A program made the position numbers and the translations under genes. Below the pieces are notes generated by a model that saw only the letters and a list, made by a program, of their open reading frames with translations, did not search any database and was not told the origin of the DNA. 31,094 bases of DNA from S010-25 sp964466455 (lineage in GTDB: Bacteria > Pseudomonadota > Gammaproteobacteria > SZUA-229), in NCBI GenBank assembly GCA_964466455.1, contig CAYXNL010000026.1, forward strand, positions 1 to 31,094, given 5' to 3'. Of the stretch, positions 1-5,939 are shown in pieces (within the stretch, counting starts at the first letter, position 1; every line of letters starts with the position of its first letter).

Positions 1-3
1 TCC

Positions 4-55
4 TGCCAGTATCCTACCGGCACTACACAATTTATCTGGTGGAGGGGGGAGGATT
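4..55 (-). repeat. Downstream copy of a 52-bp repeat carrying the 3' end of tRNA-Tyr
   Basis: Positions 4-55 are identical to 189-240, a spacing of 185 bp. Positions 37-55 of this copy repeat the last 19 nt of the tRNA-Tyr gene (222-240, ending in the encoded CCA), and 4-36 repeat the 33 bp that follow the tRNA. Similarity stops at 56, inside what would be the T loop, so this is not a second tRNA gene. The window begins here, so more units could lie to the left. Confidence 0.9.
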
Positions 56-161
56 ACTCCAAGCTTCCTGCCTTCCGCCCTTCGGGTCGGCGCATAAAAC
101 ACGCCTTTTAAAATTGCTCCTGGCAATTTTATCGAACCTCTTATCGGTTCAAATCCTCCCC
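46..161 (-). ncRNA. Candidate structured RNA downstream of tRNA-Tyr
   Basis: Read on the minus strand, this segment would lie in the transcript that leaves tRNA-Tyr. It opens with GGGGAGGATT (161-152) and closes with the exact complement AATCCTCCCC (55-46), a perfect 10-bp stem. Inside are successive hairpins: GAACC/GGTTC (150-146 with 138-134, 7-nt loop), TAAAATTGC/GCAATTTTA (131-123 with 117-109, 5-nt loop), GGCG/CGCC (105-102 with 92-89) and CCC-GAA-GGG (86-78). The 3' strand of the closing stem lies in the copied tRNA-Tyr tail, so the RNA would run on into CCTCCACCA. There is no reading frame of note. Function is unknown and the RNA call is inference from pairing alone. It could also be a decayed tRNA-derived repeat. 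Confidence 0.3.
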
Positions 162-188
162 TTATGCGGAAGAAACTTACCCCGCAGA

Positions 189-240
189 TGCCAGTATCCT
201 ACCGGCACTACACAATTTATCTGGTGGAGGGGGGAGGATT
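189..240 (-). repeat. Tyr-proximal copy of the 52-bp repeat
   Basis: This is the second copy of the sequence at 4-55. It comprises the last 19 nt of tRNA-Tyr (222-240) plus 33 bp of its immediate downstream flank (189-221). The two copies are identical over all 52 positions and differ at once outside. Confidence 0.9.
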
Positions 241-306
241 CGAACCTCCGAAGGTAGAACCAGCAGATTTACAATCTGCCCCCTTTGGCCGCTCGGGAAC
301 CCCTCC
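222..306 (-). tRNA. tRNA-Tyr (anticodon GUA)
   Basis: An 85-nt class II tRNA read from 306 to 222. The acceptor GGAGGGG pairs with CCCCTCC, followed by discriminator A and an encoded CCA. The anticodon stem GCAGA/TCTGC encloses loop TTGTAAA with anticodon GTA. A long variable arm precedes the T loop TTCGAAT. The G34 anticodon makes it a queuosine substrate, and queG is in this window (21479-22591). TyrS, which charges it, is at 6762-7961. Its own promoter-like sequence lies just upstream. Confidence 0.97.
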
Positions 307-322
307 AAAAATCAAGCCGCAT

Positions 323-351
323 ATTTTGCTTGAGTACAATACATCTGTCAA
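323..351 (-). promoter_or_regulatory. Probable promoter of tRNA-Tyr
   Basis: On the minus strand there is a perfect -35 box TTGACA (351-346), a 17-bp spacer and a -10 box CAAAAT (328-323; four of six consensus bases). The -10 box ends 17 nt before the tRNA 5' end at 306. The 205-bp spacing from tRNA-Thr, wider than usual in tRNA operons, supports separate initiation. Confidence 0.5.
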
Positions 352-463
352 CTGTAACATTCTGAAACGGCATATATTTTTTCAGGCGCTGACATATCTG
401 CATCACCCGCGTATGCTCAAACCATACCCAGTTAGTGCCTGCATATGCTATTTTATATACACT

Positions 464-495
464 GCCCATATTCCGACTGAGACGGGATTATGGGC
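464..495 (-). terminator. Hairpin between tRNA-Thr and tRNA-Tyr
   Basis: GCCCATA (464-470) pairs with TATGGGC (489-495). The stem extends inward through TTCCG and CGGGA, leaving one bulged T and a 7-nt loop. It lies in the spacer between the two tRNA genes, downstream of tRNA-Thr. No U-run follows on either strand, so it may be a processing or 3'-protecting hairpin rather than a true intrinsic terminator. Confidence 0.3.
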
Positions 496-511
496 GGCTC
501 AAAATAAATAA

Positions 512-587
512 TGGAGCCGGTGACAGGAGTTGAACCCACGACATCCTCATTACAAGTGAGGCGCTCTACCAACTGAGCTACACCGGC
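512..587 (-). tRNA. tRNA-Thr (anticodon UGU)
   Basis: A 76-nt class I tRNA read from 587 to 512 with encoded CCA. The acceptor GCCGGTG pairs with CACCGGC, and the D arm contains AGCTCAGTTGGTAGAGC. The anticodon stem CCTCA/TGAGG encloses loop CTTGTAA (anticodon TGT), and the T loop is TTCAACT. Thr and Tyr tRNA genes beside birA recall the gammaproteobacterial tRNA cluster upstream of tuf and secE, which would lie to the left of the window. Confidence 0.97.
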
Positions 588-597
588 GAGGCGGGCA

Positions 598-626
598 ATT
601 GTAGGGAAAACGAAGACTTAAAGCAA
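598..626 (-). promoter_or_regulatory. Stable-RNA promoter of tRNA-Thr
   Basis: On the minus strand: -35 TTGCTT (626-621), an exact 17-bp spacer and -10 TACAAT (603-598). A GC-rich stretch (TGCCCGCCTC) separates the -10 box from the tRNA 5' end at 587. A GC-rich discriminator is the known hallmark of promoters under stringent (ppGpp/DksA) control, so such control is a reasonable inference. Confidence 0.65.
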
Positions 627-669
627 TAATGAATCCACAAAATATAGACTTTTTTTTTAAAAAACCACT

Positions 670-813
670 ATGAGAGCTTTGCCCGATGTAGATTTTTTGT
701 TAGAGCAAGTCAAAAAATCTCAAAAAAACACAGTTTATCCGATGTTTAACCACTACGCGCTCCCGTATTTTGAGGCCATTTTTAACGCTACTCCAGAAAA
801 TATTAAGTCATAA
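670..813 (+). CDS. Possible 47-codon ORF, unknown
   Basis: An ATG at 670 opens a 47-residue frame ending with TAA at 811-813. It begins MRALPDVDFLLEQVKKSQ and ends ATPENIKS, and it has a plausible protein-like composition. There is no Shine-Dalgarno sequence in front of the ATG and no promoter that I can see. The frame also contains a perfect 10-bp AT-rich inverted repeat (AGATTTTTTG at 690-699, CAAAAAATCT at 711-720). It sits in the gap between the tRNA-Thr promoter and the convergent end of the SPOR gene. It may be a chance ORF or the remnant of a lost gene. I do not recognise it. Confidence 0.18.
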   Translation: MRALPDVDFLLEQVKKSQKNTVYPMFNHYALPYFEAIFNATPENIKS

Positions 814-818
814 GCTGT

Positions 819-1835
819 TCAGGGTGTTCTGGTGCAGGATTGACTAGAGCGCCTGATTTTTCCGGATAAATACTGCTTTTCAATAGCCTCAGGAATGGTA
901 TGCGTTGCAGGTAGACGATAATCCAGGCGGTATGATGTATGGCTTCTGGACAGTGGCTCAACAGTAACGCTAAAACCTGCTTTTTTCACTTTTTTTGCCA
1001 GCTTGTAAGCACTATTGCGATTTTTAAAGTAACCCAGAGAGATACCATTGCTCTTATCGCCCTCACGAATAATATAATAATCTTTTATTTTTCTTTTTTT
1101 CAGTCGCCTTGCCTTTTTTTCCACCTCTCTTCGACTTGAGACCGGTTTGATATACACCCAGAAAAGTGACGAATCCTTTTCTTTATGCTCACGATAACTT
1201 ACTGCGGATACATACTGTTTTATATCCTGCATTACTTTATGTACTGCCTTAAGTTCATGAAAGAAACCCAGCGAATAACAGACTTCTGCCTCTGGCTGTG
1301 ATTTTTCCGGCGTACCCCTGGTTGTCGCAACGTTAACTTTTACCGGCGCAATCTGCTGCGAACTGATATTCTTCTGCATACGGGCACTGGCTGTCACCGA
1401 TGCAGATGCTGAACCGTTTGAGACAAGCTGTATTTTTTTACCTTCTGTATGTGTATTTATGCCTGAGGACGCGGAACCTACGGGTGACAACTTTATTGCT
1501 TTTTTACTATTTTTATACGTGGGAGGAAATACAGGTTTCTGTTGTTTCACCACCGACAACGATACTGTTTTCTCCTTTGCAGGGATAGAAATCGGTGCTG
1601 AAACCAGCTTGTTGCCACTGGCACGATTATTCTGTGTGTTGTTCTGCTGAACGATAGAATTTGTCGCTTTACGCTCACTTAATAACACAATGGACTGTAC
1701 GCCTTTGCTGCTCTGCACCGCTGCAACCATGCTACTGGCTTTCGTGCCACTAGCTTTATTGGCTTTTGTCAGTTCCCAGCTTATATAAGAGAGATTCACC
1801 ACCAGCATAAGGAGAAATAACCAACGCATAATCAT
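819..1835 (-). CDS. SPOR-domain membrane-anchored protein
   Basis: A 338-residue protein. An N-terminal hydrophobic segment (about residues 4-20, WLFLLMLVVNL) should be a membrane anchor or uncleaved signal. A long low-complexity Ser/Ala/Lys/Gln-rich linker follows (about 25-185). The C-terminal third contains SPOR-like repeats (YSLGFFHELKAVHKVMQD, later SLGYFKNRNSAYKLAKKV). SPOR domains bind denuded glycan strands at division sites, and that is the likely activity, inferred from the fold rather than tested. I chose ATG 1835, which has AAGGG 5 nt upstream; a TTG at 1838 and an ATG at 1829 are alternatives. It follows coaX by 12 bp, so it is the last gene of a birA-coaX operon, a familiar gammaproteobacterial arrangement. 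Confidence 0.8.
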   Translation of the reverse strand: MIMRWLFLLMLVVNLSYISWELTKANKASGTKASSMVAAVQSSKGVQSIVLLSERKATNSIVQQNNTQNNRASGNKLVSAPISIPAKEKTVSLSVVKQQKPVFPPTYKNSKKAIKLSPVGSASSGINTHTEGKKIQLVSNGSASASVTASARMQKNISSQQIAPVKVNVATTRGTPEKSQPEAEVCYSLGFFHELKAVHKVMQDIKQYVSAVSYREHKEKDSSLFWVYIKPVSSRREVEKKARRLKKRKIKDYYIIREGDKSNGISLGYFKNRNSAYKLAKKVKKAGFSVTVEPLSRSHTSYRLDYRLPATHTIPEAIEKQYLSGKIRRSSQSCTRTP

Positions 1836-1847
1836 CAAAACCCTTAG

Positions 1848-2669
1848 TTATTGGGACAGCATTACCGGAGCGCCATTCTTTTCACCCAGGGCAATATAAA
1901 CGCCCCGCATAACAAGAACCGGGCGATAAATAAAATGCGGCATATTCTTAAACTGCAGTAATAATTGAGCAGAGCCACCGGTAAGAATAATTTTCGCAGA
2001 GGGGCCCAACTGCTTAATCGCCTTTTCGGTCAAATCACGTACTCCTGTTTCCAGCATATAATAAATACCGCTAGTTATTGCATTCTCAGTCGTATTGGCA
2101 AACAGAACAGGAGGGGGCATTTCCTCTGAGCGCCGACCTGTTAGCTCACCTTTCTGCCCAGTCTTTTTTTCTATTGCTGCTGCATTTTTAACTAAAGCTG
2201 AATACATACTATAAAAAGAAGGCAGTATTCGTCCACCGAGATGATGACCATCCACATCAAGTAAATCAGCGGTGATTGCTGTGCCTGCACCGATCACACA
2301 CAATGGACCATCAAATTCATGGCTTGCCGCAATCAGACCTGCCCAACGATCACTCCCGTGGCAACTTACATCTTCATATGCGTTACTCAGAGTAACGTTA
2401 CGACCACTAAAAGTACGTGTGGTATGGAAAAAATCTACCGTATACCCCCAGCATGAGATTACTATACGATCCAGTTCATCGCCAAGCTCATTACCCCCCA
2501 CACACACGGCAAAAACCTTTTCCGGAGATTGATTATCAGCATGATATTTAGCCATAAAAGCAGACAGAGCACACCAGTCAGAGGAGAAGCCTCCGTTACA
2601 CAGGATAGCACCTGAGCGCCACTGCGCCCATTTAATCTGGCTGTTACCTATGTCAAATGTCAGTATCAT
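1848..2669 (-). CDS. coaX: Type III pantothenate kinase
   Basis: A 273-residue protein of the ASKHA-fold type III pantothenate kinases, which phosphorylate pantothenate in the first step from vitamin B5 to CoA. The N-terminal phosphate-binding motif DIGNSQIKW is at residues 6-14. The GSDRWAGL motif and the segment GAGTAITADLLD followed by GGRILPS match the family's substrate and nucleotide-binding elements. The start ATG lies inside the end of birA (17-bp overlap), so translational coupling is likely. No separate Shine-Dalgarno sequence is evident. The genes that make its substrate (panB, panC, panD) are also in this window but 23 kb away. Confidence 0.93.
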   Translation of the reverse strand: MILTFDIGNSQIKWAQWRSGAILCNGGFSSDWCALSAFMAKYHADNQSPEKVFAVCVGGNELGDELDRIVISCWGYTVDFFHTTRTFSGRNVTLSNAYEDVSCHGSDRWAGLIAASHEFDGPLCVIGAGTAITADLLDVDGHHLGGRILPSFYSMYSALVKNAAAIEKKTGQKGELTGRRSEEMPPPVLFANTTENAITSGIYYMLETGVRDLTEKAIKQLGPSAKIILTGGSAQLLLQFKNMPHFIYRPVLVMRGVYIALGEKNGAPVMLSQ

Positions 2670-3475
2670 TTTTATTGCTGTCGCTATTATCCGGCAGTGT
2701 CCTTACGCTAACCTCAGCGCTATTAAATTGCCGGAGCCTGCCCTTTACCAATACCTGCAATTCGGCACACTCGGTAACTCCCTGTGCAACACCGCTTAAC
2801 ACGGTATTATTATCCAGTAGAATATTAACCTGCTTATTTTTGCAGTAATCGTAATAACGGCGAAACTTATCCAGAGCGCCAATACTCTCCTGTTCATAAT
2901 GCTGACACAAATGAACTACCTTTTTCAACAGCATAGCGGCAACATCTGTCCGATCGGGTAAATTAACCAGTTTCTGAGCATGCAACTCCCGGCAGATATC
3001 CGTGACGGTTGCCAGCGAGACTCCCTGCGCCCGCTCAGGTTTCCGGTAGAAAGATGACATATCATAATTTAAGCCAATGCCTGCTACGACACATAAATCA
3101 TCATCAACTAACGGCCGGGTTTCAATTAAAATACCCGCCATTTTTTTTCCCCGAATATAAATATCATTCGGCCATTTTATCTGCACCTGTTTTAACCCCA
3201 TCATCTGAAGCATTTCACTTATCGCAACCGCAATGGATAAGGACAGCAAGCCGGATTGAAGCTGTGAGTGCTGAAACGGCCAGCACAAACTCATCGCAAT
3301 ATTGGAAAAGGCAGGCATCAGCCAATACTTTCCCCTTCGCCCCCGTCCTGAGTGTTGAGCCTCGGCAAAGCAGACAAACGGTAATTTCCTGCCAGTTTTT
3401 GATTGTGCCAGACACCGGCTATTCGTTGAGTCCACTGTTTCATAAACGATCACCTCCAGCACATCAGAACATTCT
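2653..3475 (-). CDS. birA: Biotin-protein ligase BirA, 5' end lost in gap
   Basis: About 273 C-terminal residues are visible. The frame runs into the run of N at 3476, so the N-terminal part (about 80 residues in E. coli BirA, including the winged-helix repressor domain) is not seen. The catalytic domain is clear: VYETVDSTN, the adenylate-binding GRGRRGKYW loop, IKWPNDIYIRGKKMAGILIE with the conserved lysine, and the C-terminal SH3-like domain. The enzyme makes biotinyl-AMP and attaches biotin to the acetyl-CoA carboxylase carrier protein. In family members with the DNA-binding domain it also represses biotin genes; whether this one does cannot be judged here. Any frame read through the Ns to the right of the gap is artificial. 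Confidence 0.93.
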
Positions 3476-3575
3476 NNNNNNNNNNNNNNNNNNNNNNNNN
3501 NNNNNNNNNNNNNNNNNNNNNNNNNNNNNNNNNNNNNNNNNNNNNNNNNNNNNNNNNNNNNNNNNNNNNNNNNNN
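3476..3575. other. Assembly gap (100 N)
   Basis: Exactly 100 undetermined bases, the conventional size for a scaffold gap of unknown length. It hides the 5' part of birA, its promoter, and whatever lies between birA and glnS. The two flanks are only joined by scaffolding, so the adjacency of birA and glnS is not proven by sequence. Confidence 0.98.
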
Positions 3576-3673
3576 CCCGATGATAAAAAATCAGCAAAAA
3601 CCTTGTTTCAGCGTTACAATATGCCGCTGATTTATTTACCGCTGAACTATTTCCAGGAAAACGTAATAACGCC

Positions 3674-5347
3674 ATGCCCGCTGAAGACGAAACCATCACG
3701 CCAACCAACTTTATCCGTAACATCATTCACAATGACCTTGACTCGGGCAAGCATAATAGTATACAAACCCGTTTTCCACCTGAACCCAACGGCTATCTAC
3801 ATATTGGCCATGCTAAATCTATCTGCCTGAATTTTGGCATTGCCGAAGATTTTAATGGTAAATGTAATTTACGCTTTGACGATACCAATCCTGAAAAAGA
3901 AGATGACGAATACGTCAAAGTAATTAAAGAAGATGTACGCTGGCTGGGCTTTGAGTGGAGCAGGCTCTGCCATGCCTCTGACTATTTTGAGCAACTGTAT
4001 AATTATGCCATTGAGATGATTAAACAGGGAAAGGCCTACGTCGATTCACTCAGCGCCGAGCAGATCCGCGAATACCGTGGCAGCCTGACCGAAGCAGGCC
4101 GTGAAAGTCCGGATAGAAACCGCAGTATTGAAGAAAATCTTGAGCTATTCAGGAAAATGCGTGCTGGTGAATTCGAAGACGGCAAATATTTACTGCGTGC
4201 AAAAATTGATATGGCCGCACCAAATATCAATATGCGTGATCCGGCTTTATATCGCATTAAACGCGCCCACCACCAACGTACCGGGGATGAATGGCCGATT
4301 TATCCCATGTATGATTACACTCATTGCATCTCTGATGCGATTGAAAACATCACCCACTCCCTGTGTACACTGGAATTTGAAGACCACCGCCCGCTATATG
4401 ACTGGGTGCTAGAACAGGTAAAAACACCTGCTCACCCACAACAGATTGAATTTGCCCGGTTGCAATTGAAATACACAGTGACCAGTAAACGAAAACTCAA
4501 TCAACTGGTAATCGACAACCATGTGGATGGCTGGGATGACCCGCGTATGCCAACGATTTCTGGTTTACGACGTCGCGGTTACACTGCCACTGCCATTCGT
4601 GACTTCTGTGAGCGTATCGGGGTCACAAAAAAAGACAGCTTCATTGAAATGGCCGTACTGGAAAACTGTATTCGGGAAGATTTAAATGAACATGCCATTC
4701 GTGTCATGGGGGTATTGAATCCGTTAAAAGTAACCATTGAGAATTATCCTGGCGGACAGACAGAAGAACTAACGGCAAAGAATCATCCACAAAAACCGGA
4801 AATGGGCATCCGTACGGTTCCATTTAGCAAGGTAATTTATATTGAACGTGATGATTTTCTTGAAGATGCACCGAAAAAATTTTTCCGGCTATCAGTTGGC
4901 CGGGAAGTACGCCTGCGTTATGCCTATTACATTACCTGCACGGATATAGTTAAAGATAAAAATGGCGAAGTGACTGAATTAATCTGTCGGTACGACCCGC
5001 AAACTCGAGGCGGCTCGTCACCTGATGGCAGAAAAGTAAAAGGAACCATTCACTGGGTTTCTGCACCGCACGCCGTCGATGCACAGGTCAACCTGTATGA
5101 TCGTCTGTTCACCCACCCTGATCCGGCAGCCAGTGAAAACTTTATTGAACATTTAAACCCGCAGTCCCTCACTCGGCTGTTCGCCTGTAAACTCGAACCT
5201 TCCCTGGCTAATGCCGATACTAAACAACATTACCAGTTTGAACGTACCGGTTATTTTCTTAAGGACAATAAACACAGCGCACTAAGCTTTAACCGTACCG
5301 TCACCCTGCGCGATACCTGGGCCAAAATAGATAAAGCTAATAAATAA
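3674..5347 (+). CDS. glnS: Glutaminyl-tRNA synthetase
   Basis: A 557-residue class I synthetase that attaches glutamine to tRNA-Gln. It is collinear with E. coli GlnRS (about 554 residues). The HIGH motif is at residues 43-46 within RFPPEPNGYLHIGHAKS. The KMSKS-type loop reads VTSKRKLN (269-276), close to the VMSKR form of E. coli. The C-terminal anticodon-binding beta-barrels are complete, ending in VTLRDTWAKIDKANK. The ATG at 3674 is chosen because TNFIRNII at residues 11-18 aligns with the family start. The only Shine-Dalgarno-like sequence (AGGA, 3655-3658) is about 15 nt upstream, further than usual. Having both GlnS and GltX in the window argues for direct glutaminylation rather than reliance on the amidotransferase route. 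Confidence 0.97.
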   Translation: MPAEDETITPTNFIRNIIHNDLDSGKHNSIQTRFPPEPNGYLHIGHAKSICLNFGIAEDFNGKCNLRFDDTNPEKEDDEYVKVIKEDVRWLGFEWSRLCHASDYFEQLYNYAIEMIKQGKAYVDSLSAEQIREYRGSLTEAGRESPDRNRSIEENLELFRKMRAGEFEDGKYLLRAKIDMAAPNINMRDPALYRIKRAHHQRTGDEWPIYPMYDYTHCISDAIENITHSLCTLEFEDHRPLYDWVLEQVKTPAHPQQIEFARLQLKYTVTSKRKLNQLVIDNHVDGWDDPRMPTISGLRRRGYTATAIRDFCERIGVTKKDSFIEMAVLENCIREDLNEHAIRVMGVLNPLKVTIENYPGGQTEELTAKNHPQKPEMGIRTVPFSKVIYIERDDFLEDAPKKFFRLSVGREVRLRYAYYITCTDIVKDKNGEVTELICRYDPQTRGGSSPDGRKVKGTIHWVSAPHAVDAQVNLYDRLFTHPDPAASENFIEHLNPQSLTRLFACKLEPSLANADTKQHYQFERTGYFLKDNKHSALSFNRTVTLRDTWAKIDKANK

Positions 5348-5390
5348 ACCGCCCCACCGCAAGCGGACGGGGTATTGCTAAGCAGAAACC
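5343..5390 (+). repeat. GC-rich hairpin repeat, copy 1
   Basis: Beginning at the glnS stop codon, GCCCC-A-CCGC-AA-GCGG-A-CGGGG forms a GC-rich hairpin (5351-5372), followed by TATTGCTAAGCAGAAACC. A related sequence lies at 17709-17755 (shared AATAA, CAAGCGG, CGGGGTATT and AAGCAGAAACC). The pair indicates a dispersed REP-like palindrome. At this site it may also serve as a 3' end for glnS mRNA, although only a weak T-rich stretch follows. Confidence 0.6.
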
Positions 5391-5656
5391 TGATCTGAAA
5401 AATACGCAAGACGAAAAAAATCATTTATTTATTTTTGACTTTATTTCGCGTTTTTTGCGGACAATTATTTTTATTCCCGCCTTATTCACAGGCTCCCTGG
5501 CTTATCACTGACAGATAGTATCGGCTTTTTCCTACATCAGCCGCCAGGTCTTCCCGACAAACCCATCTGGCAAAAAAATTCTTCCACTGCTAAAGTCTCT
5601 CCACTGTTTTTGCACATACGGAACAGTACGAAAACTGAAAAAAAGGAGAAATATAT

Positions 5657-5761
5657 ATGGATATTATTAAATTCATATTCAATGAATTGTGCTGCTTTTT
5701 CAAAGCCAGCTTTGATATTTCAATCCAGAAACTTCGTCAATTTTTTATCGACAGTTACTAA
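5657..5761 (+). CDS. Possible 34-residue small protein
   Basis: ATG at 5657 is preceded by AAAAGGAG (5641-5648), a strong Shine-Dalgarno sequence with 8 nt to the start. The frame begins MDIIKFIFNELCCFFKASFD and ends RQFFIDSY with TAA at 5759-5761. It is rich in Phe, Ile and Cys, with charged residues spaced so that an amphipathic helix is possible. The last codons and the stop (TAC TAA) fall on the left end of the repeat element at 5756-5886, so the original frame may have been cut by insertion. I do not recognise a family. The ribosome binding site is the main support. Confidence 0.35.
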   Translation: MDIIKFIFNELCCFFKASFDISIQKLRQFFIDSY

Positions 5762-5886
5762 CAGGATGGATGAAAAGAATACTTATTGTTAAAGACCGTC
5801 AGCCGCAGGGATGCGGGGGTCGAGCTTACATGGATTTACAGCGTGTTTTGAACAATAGGTATCCTTTTTATCCGTTTCAGTAATAA
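5756..5886 (+). repeat. MITE-like element with terminal inverted repeats, copy A
   Basis: A 131-bp element that also occurs in reverse orientation at 27969-28103. Both copies run from TACTAACAGGATGGATGA to TTTCAGTAATAA. The ends are imperfect inverted repeats of about 24 bp around AAAAGGATACTTATTGTTC. The centre holds a small hairpin (CCGCA-GGGA-TGCGG) and GTCGAGCTTACATGGAT, identical in the two copies. It has no coding capacity. A non-autonomous miniature transposon or structured intergenic repeat fits; no clear target duplication was seen. Confidence 0.75.
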
Positions 5887-5939
5887 GAGCGACCTTTAAA
5901 TTAATATTATAATTTTAAAAATAAAACAAGGAGAAAATT

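Larger units (their letters stand above)
5348..5939. other. Repeat-rich 592-bp intergenic region
   Basis: Between glnS and the lamin-tail gene there is no long gene. The region holds the hairpin repeat (5343-5390), a featureless AT-rich stretch (about 5391-5640), a 34-codon ORF with a good ribosome binding site (5657-5761), a 131-bp element with terminal inverted repeats (5756-5886) and an AT-rich leader with TATAAT at 5908-5913 but no matching -35 box. Confidence 0.7.

Noticed and set aside
39..511. Open frames across the tRNA-Tyr and repeat region
   Set aside because: They translate tRNA sequence (for example GGGFEPPKVEPADLQSAPF) and are the usual spurious frames over tRNA genes.
3476..3726. 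A birA N-terminus read through the N run
   Set aside because: The frame right of the gap is antisense to the glnS start and does not resemble a winged-helix domain.
5908..5913. TATAAT before the lamin-tail gene as a promoter
   Set aside because: The segment is very AT-rich and the -35 position (AAGAGC) has no resemblance to consensus. It is noted only in the intergenic description.
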